From Gambelia wislizenii (Eukaryota; Chordata; Lepidosauria; Squamata; Crotaphytidae): DNA of 64,000 nucleotides. A program made the position numbers and the translations under genes. The number at the start of each line of letters is the position of its first letter. Positions within the stretch are counted from its first letter, which is position 1. The notes under the pieces were generated by a model, which worked only from the letters and a program-made list of their open reading frames with translations, had not been told where the DNA came from and did not search any database. Location of the stretch: NCBI GenBank assembly GCA_030847615.1, contig JAUMIR010000012.1:2659501-2723500 (forward strand). Direction: 5' to 3'. This document shows positions 23,301 through 31,083 of this stretch, one piece after another.

Positions 23301-26300
23301 TTTTAGTCATCAGCACACTTGCAGAAAGCGCAGGATGAGTCCTTCCTGAATCTTCGTTTGCGAAGAAAAGCCAGAGATATGCATACATAAATTTAAAGTT
23401 CAGACTAAAACCCAGAGTGGACATGGGACCCACCAGCCACCAATGCCAGCAATCCTTCACTCACAGAGATTTTGGTGAAGACGGAAAGAAGAAGAGACAA
23501 GGATGAAAGGTATATCCGGATTCTCTCTCCGCCAAACCGCTTCTGGAGGTATTCAGGCATTGTAAGGATCTGGAAGGAGAAAGACAGTGTGCAAGACCTC
23601 ATTGCTACAACACCATATATATGTCTATCTATTTATCTATCCATCCATCCATCCATCCTCTGCCTTTACCACAATTCTGGGACAATAGTAGGCTTGCAAA
23701 AATTAAAACCGAGTCAAATAAAAAGTCACTTCACTAAAAACATACAGAATTTCAAATATAATTGCACTAAAAATACAATGAAAAGCAATTTAGAAATATA
23801 CCCATTGTTGTTTTGGACCTTCAAGTCAACTCCCACTTACAGTAACCCAATTCTAAGGTTTTTGTGGCAAGATTTAGCCAGAGGACGTTTACTATGCCCT
23901 TCCCCTGAGGCTGAGAGAGTGTGGTTTGCCCAAGGTGATCTCGTGGGTTTCCATGGCTGGACAAGGATTCAAAGCCTGGTCTTCCAAACTCTTACCACTA
24001 CACCACAGTGGCTGAAACAGGCTTAATCGGAATTGCAAACCAAAGCGTTCATTTTTCAAGCCAAGCTTGCCAATTTGCAACTCATTTGGTCACCTCTGGA
24101 GAGGAAGGATTATCTCCAGGCAACCAACCAAAAAACCAGGTGTAAGCTAGAAAACAGAATTGGTATCCCAGAATTTATTTTTAAATTTTGGCCAGCCACA
24201 GATAACAACAACACATTGGTCACTGTGGTTGTGCGGGTTTAGAAATGTTTATGGGCCTTAAAAAAAAAGTTTCTCCTTGGCTAATTATACCACGTTCTGA
24301 ACCCAAAAGAATTTGCCATTTTATAATGAAAACAAGGGAGACAACAGGAAAAGTCAACAGGCAGTTAGAGAAGAATTAAGAGATTATTGCAATTAACATT
24401 CTGGGCTTCAGGGGGGTTGAGCCAAAGGCTTGTCAGATATGGTGGAGTTTGAGGAACCCGGAGAATTAGAGTTGGAGGAAATTATTGGTGGTTGAGTTTC
24501 CAGAGCCAAGTTTCTACTTACCCCCGAGGAGACATAGACAGGGACAAACACCCAGGCCAATGCCAGGAGCACATAAGTGGCCTAAAGGGAATTGAAAATA
24601 GGGAGAAAATTAAACAAGGAGGCCCACCATTTCATATACATACAGAGCTACCCAGCTTTCCATAACCCAGTGTTTCTCAACCAAGGTTCCCTGGGACCCT
24701 CAGGTTCCCCAAGAGGTGTTGCTAGGAATTTTTTTATTATTATTTTTTGGGGGGGGTTAGGAATTTTTTATTGGAATAAGACCATTCTACTGAAAAATAC
24801 ACCTGACCGCAACAATAATACAAAAATAATAATAATTGTTTTCCTCTTTCCGTACTAATACAAAAATAAAACTATCTATCCTAACACTGATACATGTTTC
24901 CTCTTAATCTAAACACACTATAATCACTCTTTTTTCTTTTCCAATGAACATTATATGTTGCTAGGGGTTCCTCAAGAGATTGGGATTGTGGGGTGAAAGC
25001 AATAGCAGTATATAGAATAACATTTATACAGGGGTTCCCTGAGACCTGAAAATTATTTCAAGGGTTCCTCCAGGATAAAATGGTGGAGAAAGGGTGCTTA
25101 ACCTATCACCATCCAGAAATGTCACACAACAACTCCCATCTGTTGGGTAGGGTTCACTACCTTGGACAGCGTCTACCTTGGACAGTGTTCAGGGGGGGAT
25201 GGAGTGCTTTGATTGTGAATTGCTGCATGGCAGAATGGGGTTGGACTGGATGACCCTTGGGATCTCTTCCAACTCTATGATTCTATGATTCCATGAACGT
25301 TTGGAATAATCGCTCAGAATTGGAAACAGAAGTCTGTTCCGGCACCAGAAAAATGGCTTGTTGAAGCTTGATGGCATGGCTGAAATGGACAAGTTGTCTA
25401 CTTTGTTAAATGATAAAACAATTCCTGAATTTTAAAAGGTGTGGAAGTCTACAATAGAATTCCTGAAGAAAGACAGTGGTAATATAGTTAGTTACATTTA
25501 GTTACATTTAAATCTCTCTCTGGCTTTTCTTCTCAAACGAAGATTCAGGAAGGACTCATCCCGCGCTTTCTGAAAGCGCCCTGATGACTAAAAAGGCCAA
25601 TCCGAGATAAACAAGTCTGGTTGCAGAAAGCACAGCAGAAGGTCTCCTTGGGTGATGTTTCCGGGTTGTGATTCTTTCTGCGTTGTCGTTTCTCTTCAAG
25701 ACTTGTTTGGCGTGAGTTCTCAAATAAGGCGGCAGCATTGTGGATAGTGCCTCTCCATGCCTCCCGATGTGAGGCCAGGGCGGACCATTGTTGGTGATCA
25801 ATTTGGCCGAGCCTGAGATGTTGTTTCAGGGAGTCCTTGTATCACTTTTTTGGAGCGCATAGATTTAAATACTATAGTTACATTTGATAATTTTTTGAAT
25901 GAAGTTATGAGCAGGTGTTGGAGACTGATGTAGTCAAATAGCAGATTCAAATTACATATTACCAGATAGGCGTTTCAGTAAAAATATTTTTTTTGTTATT
26001 ATATGCAGGTCAACCCCCATATTTGTAGGGGATACATTCCAAGATCCCCAACAATGGTCCGCCCTGGCCTCACATCGGGAGGCATGGAGACGCACTATCC
26101 GCAATGCTGCAGCCTTATTTGAGAACTCACGCCGAACAAGTCTTGAAGAGAAACGACAACACAGAAAGAATCACAACCTGGAAACATCACCCAAGGAGAC
26201 CCTCTGCTGTGCTTTCTGCAACCGGACTTGTTTATCTCAGATTGGCCTTTTTAGTCATCAGCGCGCTTGCAGAAAGTGCGGGATGAGTCCTTCCCAAATC

Positions 26301-27898
26301 TTCGTTTGCAAAGAAAAGCCAGAGAGATTCCAAGACCTCCTGTGGATACCTAAAACTGTGGATGATAGGACACCCTAGTATTTTCAATGAGACAAACATT
26401 GGAAGTTAACCATAGAATTGCATTGAAGAACCTAGAAATGCCTAGAGAGATCATATTTTTTCAGATGTGGATAAATGGACAAATAAATAAATAGACAAGC
26501 CCAAACAAAAACTACCGGCCCTTACGTTCCATTCGAAGCCGGCCACGGCTATCCCTCCAGCGGCTCCCGTGCCAGCCAGCCCAATGAAGAGGCCTGAACC
26601 TTCACTGCTGGCAAAGAGGGATGCTCCAATCTGCAGGCCGAAAAACAATGTGGTCGGTTCCCATCCCTTAACACATTTCAAGGCTATTTGCATTTAAAAA
26701 TGATGGCTGCACAATTGTTGCAATGGGAAAACGTGCGCCAAACATGATGGCATACCAAAAAAACAAAAGAAACTGCGCATCTACATTACTCACCGGCCAC
26801 CAGGCAATACTCCTCCCAGCCAGGAAGTAGCCGCTTAACGTGTTTCTGTTAGCCTTCCATGAAGACTGAGAAGTAGGAAGGGAAGGAAACATGGTCAAAG
26901 AGAGGTATAAAAACTAAGCAAGAATTAAAGAGTGTAAAGGTCTTTCCTCTCCCCACTCTCACGTTGTTATTTTTAAAATTTGATTTATATGCCCCCTTTC
27001 TCCCAGAATGGGACCCAAGGTGGCTCATAACACATATTTCTTCTATTTCTGATGTCTAGGAGTTAAGGGGGAGAGCTTCAAGTCCGCTGTCATGGGTGAC
27101 CCCATGAATTTCAGAAGGTTTTCTTAGGCAAGGAATACTCAAGAGGCAATTTTACCAGTCCCTTCCTCTGAAATAGAGCCAACACCACCTGGGATTCCTT
27201 GGCAGTCCTTTTGGTTTGGAACAAGTTCTCTTTTTTTGGACTGCCACTCCCAAAAACCCCAGCCAGCCCTCTCAAGGGCTGAAGGGACCTGCAATCCAAC
27301 ATAATCTGAAGGATTCGTACTTCTGTATATTGAAAAATCTCTTCATTTTAAAACTAGAAGGTACATGCAAGTAATAAAGTTTGGGAAGAAAAGAGGAGAT
27401 ATTTATGACGACAAAGCTACATTGTGGTAAAGGGAAAAGAGATAGTAATTTCTCATAAGAATATATATAAGAGATCAAGGAGAGTGGAGTGACAATAAAA
27501 GAGGAATAGATACTTAAATTTTTTGTATTATTTATATGTATATTTGTACATGTACATATTTACATATTTACAAATATAAATAGTATGATATGAATATTCT
27601 TTCCTTAATATTGTCAGAAGTCTATTTTATGTTACGATTCAAGATTATACTATGCCCAGCTGAGAAGTTCTTATAGGAGGTCATTTACAGTATTACTGTA
27701 TGCATAAATCTTCGTTTGCGAAGAAAAGCCAGAGAGAGAAACCAGCTCAACATTGCTGCCTTCAGTACAATGTCTTCTTACCCAAATGCCCACGGCCAAG
27801 TTTAAGGCGAAATACGCCACCACCACGATCACATCCAAAATGCTGAACTGTGGCGAAGGAGTAGACACTTCAGTTTGCGGATCCTTCTCCGTGGACAT
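5159..27898 (-). CDS. SLC5A10: Sodium/hexose cotransporter SGLT5, 5' half (partial gene)
   Basis: This is a member of the sodium:solute symporter family (SLC5), a plasma-membrane transporter that couples sugar uptake (mannose/fructose for mammalian SGLT5) to the Na+ gradient, mainly in kidney. Eight coding exons are seen: 27898-27782, 26865-26794, 26630-26526, 24581-24522, 23569-23465, 12715-12610, 10138-10058 and 5364-5159. All have AG/GT junctions and matching phases, and together give 284 codons, about half of the usual ~596 residues. Family hallmarks include [38 protein letters not shown], the [15 protein letters not shown] signature, TTCHLPR and [10 protein letters not shown]. The residues GFEWN and AFHEIGGY favour SGLT5 over SGLT1, 2 and 4, and neighbouring PRPSAP2 supports this. 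The start Met at 27898 gives an N-terminus of family length; an in-frame upstream ATG at 27928 is less likely. The remaining exons lie off the left edge. No promoter was recognised. Confidence 0.93.
5434..6016. mobile_element. hAT-type MITE with 8-bp target-site duplication
   Basis: Terminal inverted repeats TAGGGTTGCCAG..CTGGCAACCCTA (12 bp, perfect) are flanked by exact 8-bp duplications GATGCACT at 5426-5433 and 6017-6024. The 583-bp body is non-coding and similar to 7243-7790. TIRs plus the 8-bp duplication are the hAT hallmark. Confidence 0.85.
6283..6595 (-). mobile_element. CR1 LINE 3' end
   Basis: It opens on the plus strand with CATAGAATCATAGAGTC, the reverse of the CR1 ATTCTATG terminal repeats, and continues through CCATCTAGTCCAACCC and GGACGTTCTTCCTAATG. 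3'UTR and far C-terminal region only. Confidence 0.75.
7243..7790. mobile_element. hAT-type MITE, second copy of the 5434 family
   Basis: Ends TAGGGTTGCTAG..CTGGCAACCCTA, with flanking 8-mers TGCCCATA (7235-7242) and TGCCCACA (7791-7798) that differ at one base. It contains a (GT)n run at about 7674-7691. Confidence 0.8.
8771..8960 (-). mobile_element. CR1 LINE 3' end fragment
   Basis: It contains GAATCTTAGAGTTGGAAAG, GGGCCATCTAGTCCAACCC and CTCCAAAGATGGAGAG in reverse orientation. Confidence 0.75.
9180..9441. repeat. 107-bp inverted repeat (hairpin) of CR1-derived sequence
   Basis: Arm 9180-9286 and arm 9335-9441 are reverse complements over all 107 positions with five mismatches that I count (about 95% identity), separated by a 48-bp spacer. 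Both arms contain a CR1 3' terminus (GGGATCCCTTCCAGTTCT then GTGATTCT or ATGATTCT). It lies in the SLC5A10 intron between exons 7 and 8, so transcripts could fold into a long duplex. Confidence 0.9.
10058..10138 (-). CDS. SLC5A10: SLC5A10 coding exon 7
   Basis: 81 bp, phase 1 in and phase 1 out, acceptor TTTTTTTGTAG and donor GTAAGG. It completes the sodium:solute symporter signature ([20 protein letters not shown]). Confidence 0.94.
10218..10378. mobile_element. hAT MITE fragment (second TAGGGTTGCCAG family)
   Basis: It starts TAGGGTTGCCAGAGTGAAAA and shares AACTGGAGAGG, GAAGAGGG and AAATTCCCTCT with the element at 17224-18032. The right terminus is not seen. It begins only 80 bp from SLC5A10 exon 7. 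Confidence 0.55.
10775..11390. repeat. Dispersed repeat family, copy 1
   Basis: It shares about 500-600 bp with 38790-39330: GAATTACTTGCATTTT, ATATTTCACCTT, AAAATCCAACATGGCA, CCAATCAGCTTTG, CTTGTCCCAA and CACTTTTCAC-type ends. No open frame is common to both copies. Family unknown to me. Confidence 0.7.
12610..12715 (-). CDS. SLC5A10: SLC5A10 coding exon 6
   Basis: 106 bp, phase 0 in and phase 1 out, acceptor CTCCTGCAG and donor GTAACT. It encodes [17 protein letters not shown] and the helix ending VTAVYTIA. It is separated from exon 5 by a 10.7-kb repeat-rich intron. Confidence 0.93.
12950..13140 (-). mobile_element. L2/CR1-clade LINE 3' tail
   Basis: TTTATTTATTTATTG followed by GCCACCTTTCTCACAGAATG, the reverse of a LINE 3' end with a (TAAA)n tail. 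Similar tails lie at 21655-21790, 26965-27035, 42735-42870 and 63428-63570. Confidence 0.5.
13216..14150. repeat. Tandem array, nine units of ~91-103 bp (mostly 99-103)
   Basis: The core TTTTTGGACTACAATGCCCA recurs with GGACTA at 13253, 13344, 13445, 13545, 13644, 13745, 13848, 13950 and 14052. Each unit also has CAAGCCCAATACT and ACCAAGCCATGAACAATGG. The long frames across it on both strands (up to about 197 codons) arise because the period is near a multiple of three; they are not taken as genes. Confidence 0.92.
15140..15345. mobile_element. Tail-to-tail inverted pair of Penelope-like 3' ends
   Basis: GGCTGTGAGGCCGTGTTCTG (15147-15166) with its continuation to 15189 is mirrored at 15230-15277 in reverse complement. 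The intervening part carries TCTGAAGATGCCAGCCACAG. The same 3' sequence ends the elements at 28494-28703 and 58509-59194. Confidence 0.7.
15411..15718 (-). mobile_element. CR1 LINE 3' end
   Basis: CATAGAATCACAGAGTTGG, CCATCCAGTCCAACCCCC and AGGAAGTTCTTCCTAATG; a close relative of the copy at 6283-6595, in the same orientation. Confidence 0.75.
16328..16985 (+). repeat. 131-bp minisatellite made from CR1 sequence, five units
   Basis: TCATCCAATTCTGGGCATTT or TCGTCCAATTCTGGGCATTT recurs at 16341, 16472, 16603, 16734 and 16865, an exact 131-bp step each time. Each unit carries GATCTTGGCAA, AACTTGTC, GGGCAACCAAAGAT and AACCAAGCCC, homologous to the CR1 3' region (compare 60120-60260). The near-identity of units suggests recent expansion. 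Confidence 0.93.
17013..17190. mobile_element. CR1 terminus and partial Sauria SINE
   Basis: ATCATAGAGTTGGAAGAGAC (17013 on) is a reversed CR1 end. From about 17070 the 3' half of a Sauria SINE follows, with GCCAAGAAAACC and CCACTTGAAGGC and a tail of AACAACA. Confidence 0.6.
17324..17949 (-). mobile_element. LINE-like 3' fragment inserted in the hAT MITE
   Basis: It is flanked by GGTTGCATGA at 17314-17323 and 17950-17959 (10-bp duplication). On the minus strand it ends GACCGAATAAAATGTATGTA, a simple-repeat tail. It contains the unrelated insertion at about 17500-17735. Confidence 0.6.
17500..17735 (+). mobile_element. LINE C-terminal/3' fragment (common 3'-hairpin family), copy 1
   Basis: It carries the CACAATGCTGCAGCCTTATT to AAGAAAAGCCAGAGA segment shared with 23010, 25518 and 26048. 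Flanking ATCTTATGGAATAAACCTAG and ATCTTATGAAATAAATCTAG look like a long (about 28-bp), slightly decayed target duplication. Confidence 0.75.
18445..18850. repeat. Dispersed repeat family shared with 28255-28855
   Basis: Shared blocks: CACAGATGA, GTGTGGTCAAGACGGCAAAAG, CAGTTTGCTTTTGCCTGA, CTACTGGGAAGG, GAACTCAGTTTGCAG and GGGACAACAGAGGATTAA. Non-coding, class unknown. Confidence 0.65.
19112..19248 (-). mobile_element. Sauria-type SINE fragment
   Basis: Reverse copy with CCAAGGTCACCCAGTGGG, GATTCAAACCCTGGTCTCC and CAAACCACTACACCA (the tRNA-like 5' part). Confidence 0.75.
19361..19945 (-). mobile_element. Older CR1/L3-like LINE 3' region
   Basis: AGAATCATAGAATCCATGGG at the plus-strand start is the element 3' end. 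Then come CATTCCTTCTAATGTTCAA, GCAGCAGAGAACAAGCC and CAGACCTGAACCCAG. A 123-codon minus frame is an untranslated relic. More diverged than the other CR1 copies. Confidence 0.65.
19975..20112 (+). mobile_element. CR1 3' terminus
   Basis: Ends GTTGGACTAGATGGCCCTTG..CCCAGCTCTATGATTCA, the classical CR1 3' end. It lies head-on against the preceding reverse copy. Confidence 0.65.
20692..21255. mobile_element. Non-autonomous DNA element with GGACTTTATCA termini
   Basis: Inverted ends GGACTTTATCA (20692-20702) and TGATAAAGTCC (21245-21255) are perfect 11-mers bounding 564 bp. No transposase frame. A second element with the same ends lies at 22022-22659. Confidence 0.6.
21655..21790 (-). mobile_element. 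L2/CR1-clade LINE 3' tail
   Basis: TTTATTGAATTTATATGCCA then TCTTTCTCCCAAGGTGGCTC, the reverse of a LINE 3' end. Confidence 0.5.
22022..22659. mobile_element. Non-autonomous DNA element with GGACTTTATCAGA termini
   Basis: Perfect 13-bp inverted ends GGACTTTATCAGA (22022-22034) and TCTGATAAAGTCC (22647-22659) bound 638 bp without coding capacity. The target duplication is unclear. Confidence 0.65.
23010..23378 (+). mobile_element. LINE reverse-transcriptase C-terminus with C2HC finger (common 3'-hairpin family), copy 2
   Basis: The longest copy. An open relic (23017-23349) encodes [20 protein letters not shown], then [20 protein letters not shown], typical of the end of LINE reverse transcriptases, and a C-x2-C-x12-H-x3-C finger ([19 protein letters not shown]). 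The 3' end is CTTCGTTTGCGAAGAAAAGC then CAGAGA. 5'-truncated, so not mobile by itself. It lies about 90 bp from SLC5A10 exon 5. Confidence 0.8.
23465..23569 (-). CDS. SLC5A10: SLC5A10 coding exon 5
   Basis: 35 codons, phase 0 at both ends, acceptor CTTCCAG and donor GTGAGTG. It encodes [16 protein letters not shown] followed by a helix ending FTKIS, typical of SGLT proteins. Confidence 0.93.
23803..24013 (-). mobile_element. Sauria-type SINE
   Basis: Reverse copy from GTTGTTTTGGACCTTCAAGT (tail side) through TTGCCCAAGGTGATC to CTCTTACCACTACACCACAG. Confidence 0.72.
24522..24581 (-). CDS. SLC5A10: SLC5A10 coding exon 4
   Basis: 20 codons, phase 0 at both ends, acceptor CCCTTTAG and donor GTAAGTAG. 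It encodes [20 protein letters not shown], a membrane helix matching the [14 protein letters not shown] block. Confidence 0.92.
24671..25110. mobile_element. hAT Charlie-like MITE, interrupted
   Basis: It begins CAGTGTTTCTCAACCAAGGT and ends near GGTGGAGAAAGGGTGCTT. It shares GGTTCCCTG, TCAAGAGAT and GAGACCTGAAAATTATTTCA with 54036-54230. An AT-rich stretch (about 24740-24955) appears inserted. Confidence 0.55.
25182..25297 (+). mobile_element. CR1 3' terminus
   Basis: GGGGTTGGACTGGATGACCC..CCAACTCTATGATTCTATGA, with the tandem ATTCTATG end typical of CR1. Confidence 0.75.
25518..25852 (-). mobile_element. LINE C-terminus (common 3'-hairpin family), copy 3
   Basis: Reverse-oriented copy nearly collinear with 23010-23378. 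It starts on the plus strand with CTCTGGCTTTTCTTCTCAAA (the 3' end) and ends at GAGTCCTTGTATCACTTTTT. Confidence 0.78.
26005..26460. mobile_element. Tigger-like MITE split by a LINE fragment
   Basis: GCAGGTCAACCCCCATATTT..GGGGATACATTCCAAGATCC, then after the insertion ATTCCAAGACCTCCTGTGGA and CTAAAACTGTGGATGATAG. The two halves join naturally at the duplicated ATTCCAAGA-CC. Confidence 0.55.
26048..26326 (+). mobile_element. LINE C-terminus (common 3'-hairpin family), copy 4, with target duplication
   Basis: 279 bp flanked by ATTCCAAGATCC (26036-26047) and ATTCCAAGACCT (26327-26338). This defines the element 3' end as ..GAAAAGCCAGAGAG and shows 5' truncation on insertion. Confidence 0.82.
26526..26630 (-). 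CDS. SLC5A10: SLC5A10 coding exon 3
   Basis: 35 codons, phase 0 at both ends, acceptor CTGCAG and donor GTAAGG. It encodes [23 protein letters not shown] and GFEWN, the most conserved part of the SLC5 family, which lines the sodium and substrate site. Confidence 0.94.
26794..26865 (-). CDS. SLC5A10: SLC5A10 coding exon 2
   Basis: 24 codons, phase 0 at both ends, acceptor TTCTCAG and donor GTGAGT. It encodes SSWKANRN followed by [14 protein letters not shown], the conserved loop and the start of the second helix of the SGLT fold. Confidence 0.93.
27706..27738 (+). mobile_element. Terminal scrap of the common 3'-hairpin LINE family, copy 5
   Basis: TAAATCTTCGTTTGCGAAGA and AAAGCCAGAGAG only, i.e. 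the hairpin and end, in SLC5A10 intron 1, 44 bp from the exon 1 donor. Confidence 0.65.
27782..27898 (-). CDS. SLC5A10: SLC5A10 coding exon 1
   Basis: 39 codons from ATG (27898) to GIW, ending in a GTAAG donor, phase 0. It encodes a short Ser/Thr/Pro-rich extracellular N-terminus and the first membrane helix ([19 protein letters not shown]). A 3'-end fragment of a LINE family lies only about 45 bp inside the following intron (27706-27738). Confidence 0.92.
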
Positions 27899-28254
27899 CG
27901 TGTTCAGGACCAAAAGCCCAAAATGCAATAATCCCTTACTTGGTCGATTCTAGCTGCTGACAAGTCCTAAGGAATTGATCATTAAACAACTTAACTGCTC
28001 GTTTTAGATTTGGCGACAGCACACCAGCAAGTACAAACGCCCAAACACTGCAGCTGTAATGACTAAAGGCCAACAAAGGAGTTAATCCAACCTAGAGGAG
28101 GCAAAGATCCAGGCCAGTGAGCCGGCAATGCGCTGGAGGAACTTCAAATACCATAGGCAGCCTACAGACATAGAAGTGCAGTTTCATCTCCCCATCGGTA
28201 CATACTTGGGTGTTCTCAGATGGTTTCTCAAAATTTTTTGAGCTCGGCACTTTC

Positions 28255-28855
28255 ATGGCTCATACCTTCCAGCGTTTCACAGATGAAAATCAAGGCATAC
28301 CTGGTCAAGTAACGTCAGTGTGTGGTCAAAATGGCAAAAGTTATTCCTCAGGAAGAACAGACAAATGAAAAGAGGCTGCAGCGGTTTGCTTTTGCCTGAG
28401 TCTACTGGGAAGGGCAAGATTCTGCCTCTTTCTCCCCCCCCCACGCTGAGTGAATTGAGCGCAAACTAGCTTTGCAAACTAGCTTTGAACTCAATGTGTA
28501 ATTGAATGCATTTCTATACCCAGAAACTAACCATTCAATTACACAAATTGACATATCCTCTCCCAACAGGGACTCACAGTATATAAACCCCCCACACACT
28601 CCTACACAACCATTCTCTGAAGATGCCAGCCACAGATGAACGTCAGAAAGAAACTCTTCCAGAACACGGCCTCACAGCCCGGAAAAAAACCAAGGAAAAT
28701 CTACTTTGAACTCAGTTTGCAGAATTGAAGTAAGCTGAGAAAAAAGGGAGAAAGTGCAAGGAGAGAGAAACCGGGACATTTTAAGAGCAGCTGCAAAAGT
28801 GGGATGACAGAGGATTAATCAGGAGCGTCCCTGCCAAATCAAAGATAGTGTGTGT
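28255..28855. repeat. Dispersed repeat family shared with 18445-18850, with nested Penelope-like insertion
   Basis: Blocks CACAGATGA, GTGTGGTCAAAATGGCAAAA, GGTTTGCTTTTGCCTGAG and GGGATGACAGAGGATTAATC match the other copy. It is interrupted at 28494-28703. Confidence 0.65.
28494..28703 (+). mobile_element. Penelope-like element 3' fragment with 11-bp target duplication
   Basis: It is flanked by CTTTGAACTCA at 28483-28493 and 28704-28714. It contains TATACCCAGAAACTAACCAT, GGGACTCACAGTATATAAAC and CTCTTCCAGAACACGGCCTC, the same 3' region as the 58509-59194 element. Confidence 0.8.
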
Positions 28856-28989
28856 TGTTCACACACAGGCACACACCGTTTAGCAAAATTGCCTTGATCG
28901 TAAAAGTGTGAAATTTTGCTGATCCACTGATTCAGCACCAGCATTCAAAAGGAAAGAATATGACAATCTCAGTGCTCCACCCTGAAACC

Positions 28990-29097
28990 CCACATAGGAA
29001 CACTCTAGCCTTCCCTCAGCCTTTTGGCCTCCAGAGGTGTTGAACTACATCTTCTATCATCCCCATCATCTAGAGACTATGAGGTTGGGGACTGAAG
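28990..29097. mobile_element. Fold-back MITE
   Basis: TTGGCCTCCAGAGGTGTTGA..ACTACATCTTCTATCATCCC of the widespread reptile 'GGCCCTCCAGATGTTTTGGACTACA' type. Related copies are at 36958-37072 and 38420-38527. Confidence 0.5.
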
Positions 29098-29249
29098 GCT
29101 GCCTTAAAGCAAAGCAATGGCTCTTCCAAACCGGGATTGGAATAGGGATAGAAATTTTTCATTTATTTAATCTTTGCATGTGACCACTACGAATGAATTT
29201 CAATAATGATGAATGAAGAGTGCTACCTTGCAGGCAGGAAAAACAAAAT

Positions 29250-29945
29250 ATACAAATATAGGATGTATATTTTGACATCTGGCTTGATAACAGTACATGT
29301 GAAAAGGATTTAGAGATCTTAGTAGACCACAAGCTAAATATGAGTCAACGGTGTGATGCAGCAGCCAAAAAAGCCAATGCAATTCTCAGTTGCATCAACA
29401 GGAGTATAGCGAGGGAAGTAGGTGCGCCATTCTGTTCTGCTTTGGTCTGACCTCACCTGGAATCTCGTGTCCAGTTCTGGGCTCTACAGTTCAAGCAGGA
29501 TATTGACAAACTGGAATGCGTCCAGAGAAAGGCAACCAAGATATGTGAACCAAGCCTTATGAAGAATTACTAAGAGAGATGGGTGTGTTTACCTTGGAAA
29601 AGAGAAGGTGACATGACAGCCATCTTTAAATATCTGAAGAGAAGTCATGTTGAAAATGGAATGAGCTTGTTTTCCATTGATTGTAAGACAGCAAGAACCA
29701 ATGGATTCAAATTACAAGAAAAGAGATTTCCATCTAAACTATTAAGAACTTCTTAACTGTAAAAGCTCTTAGATGGTGGAATGGACGGACTTGGGGAAGG
29801 GGTAGACTCTCCATCTTTGGAGGGTCTTTAAGCAAAGATTGGAAAACCATCTTTCAGGAGTACTTTAGTTGTGCATTCCTCCATGGCAGGGGGTTGGACT
29901 AGATGGCACTTGAGACCCCTCCCAACTCTTGAGTCTACAAATTAT
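29250..29945 (+). mobile_element. CR1 LINE 3' end, ~700 bp
   Basis: Runs from the C-terminal coding relic (GCAGCAGCCAAAAAAGCCAA, CATCAACAGGAGTATAG) through GACCTCACCTGGAATC and GGGTTGGACTAGATGGCAC to the 3' end. Frames are broken. It is the longest single CR1 copy here. Confidence 0.8.
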
Positions 29946-30873
29946 TAATTTCAAAGGGTTTTTTTTTCCCCTCACTGGGTGAGATGATGAGAATTTTTGA
30001 GCCTCTTTTCAATGATTTTTGGCACTCCAGACCTTTTCTATGAAAAAAGAAGTTTGCACACTAGACTTGTTTTCCACACAGAATTTTGCACAGAAAAAAG
30101 TGTATTTTGCACAAAAAACTATTCTCTGCACGTTTTTTTTGTGCATGTATCAAACAAGTTTTTCACCAGAAAAAGACCCAAAGTAGGGGCGGGGAATCTC
30201 ATGGCAGTTGCCCTTGTTTCTCAAAGTCAAGATTGTATCTCTCCATGTCACCATGTTCTCTTTTTCAGGCTGAGAAAGATTGCCAAATACTCTTTACAAC
30301 CCACAAGAAATCTTCAGTTCAAGGGCATTCAAACCACCCTAAGCCTAGTTGGTGAAAGGCAGGCAGGTTTTTCAGCCATTTCAGAACTGGAGTCCATAGA
30401 TGGGTTTTTGTTGCTGGGGGGGGGGGAAACTACACAAAATTGCTATTTACAACTTTGCAATTTTTACACATTCCCTTCCAATTTTCAGTCCGCCACTTAG
30501 CTATCCTTCCTGCCCCCCATATGAACATTTGACACCCTTCGTTAATGCGTCAACCTTTTCGTTAGCTAGTGACACCGCTTAATGAGTGGCTTCTCTTAAA
30601 ACCTAACCCAGGAATGTTGTGCCTTGCTGAAAATGTGATTAAAACACTTGCAAGGCAGCTGAGATCTTAGATTCACCTGTACTGCCCTCTTCTGATGACA
30701 ACTTCTCCTGTCTCCATTGCTCTAGGCTGAACTGGTTTGTCTATTAAAAAAAGGTTATTTCAGCAGGGTTTTTAGCTGAACAACATTAGGGTGAGTAAAT
30801 AGAGGAAAGAGAAGATGCAATAATTCAGCAGGAAGCACCTCCTCAGGTATTCCATGTTGGTCTTAATTTCCAA

Positions 30874-31083
30874 GGAGCCAGTGTGGTGGAGTGGCTGGAG
30901 TGTTGGGATTGGTTCAAATCTCCACTTAGCCACAGAAACTCACTAGGTGACCTTGGGCACGTCACACATTCTCAGCCTCAGAGGGAGGCAAAGACAAGCC
31001 CCCTCTGAAGAAATCATGCCAAGAAAACCCTGTAATAGGTGCAGGGTTGCCGTAAGTCAGAAACCACTTAGAGGAACACAACT
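30874..31083 (+). mobile_element. Sauria-type SINE
   Basis: GAGCCAGTGTGGTGGAGTGG, GGTTCAAATCTCC (B-box-like), GGTGACCTTGGGCACGTCAC, GCCAAGAAAACCCTGT and a GAACACAAC tail. Confidence 0.8.

Noticed and set aside
23017..23349. 110-codon frame with a zinc finger as a host gene.
   Set aside because: It is the truncated C-terminus of a LINE reverse transcriptase, repeated in four other places nearby.
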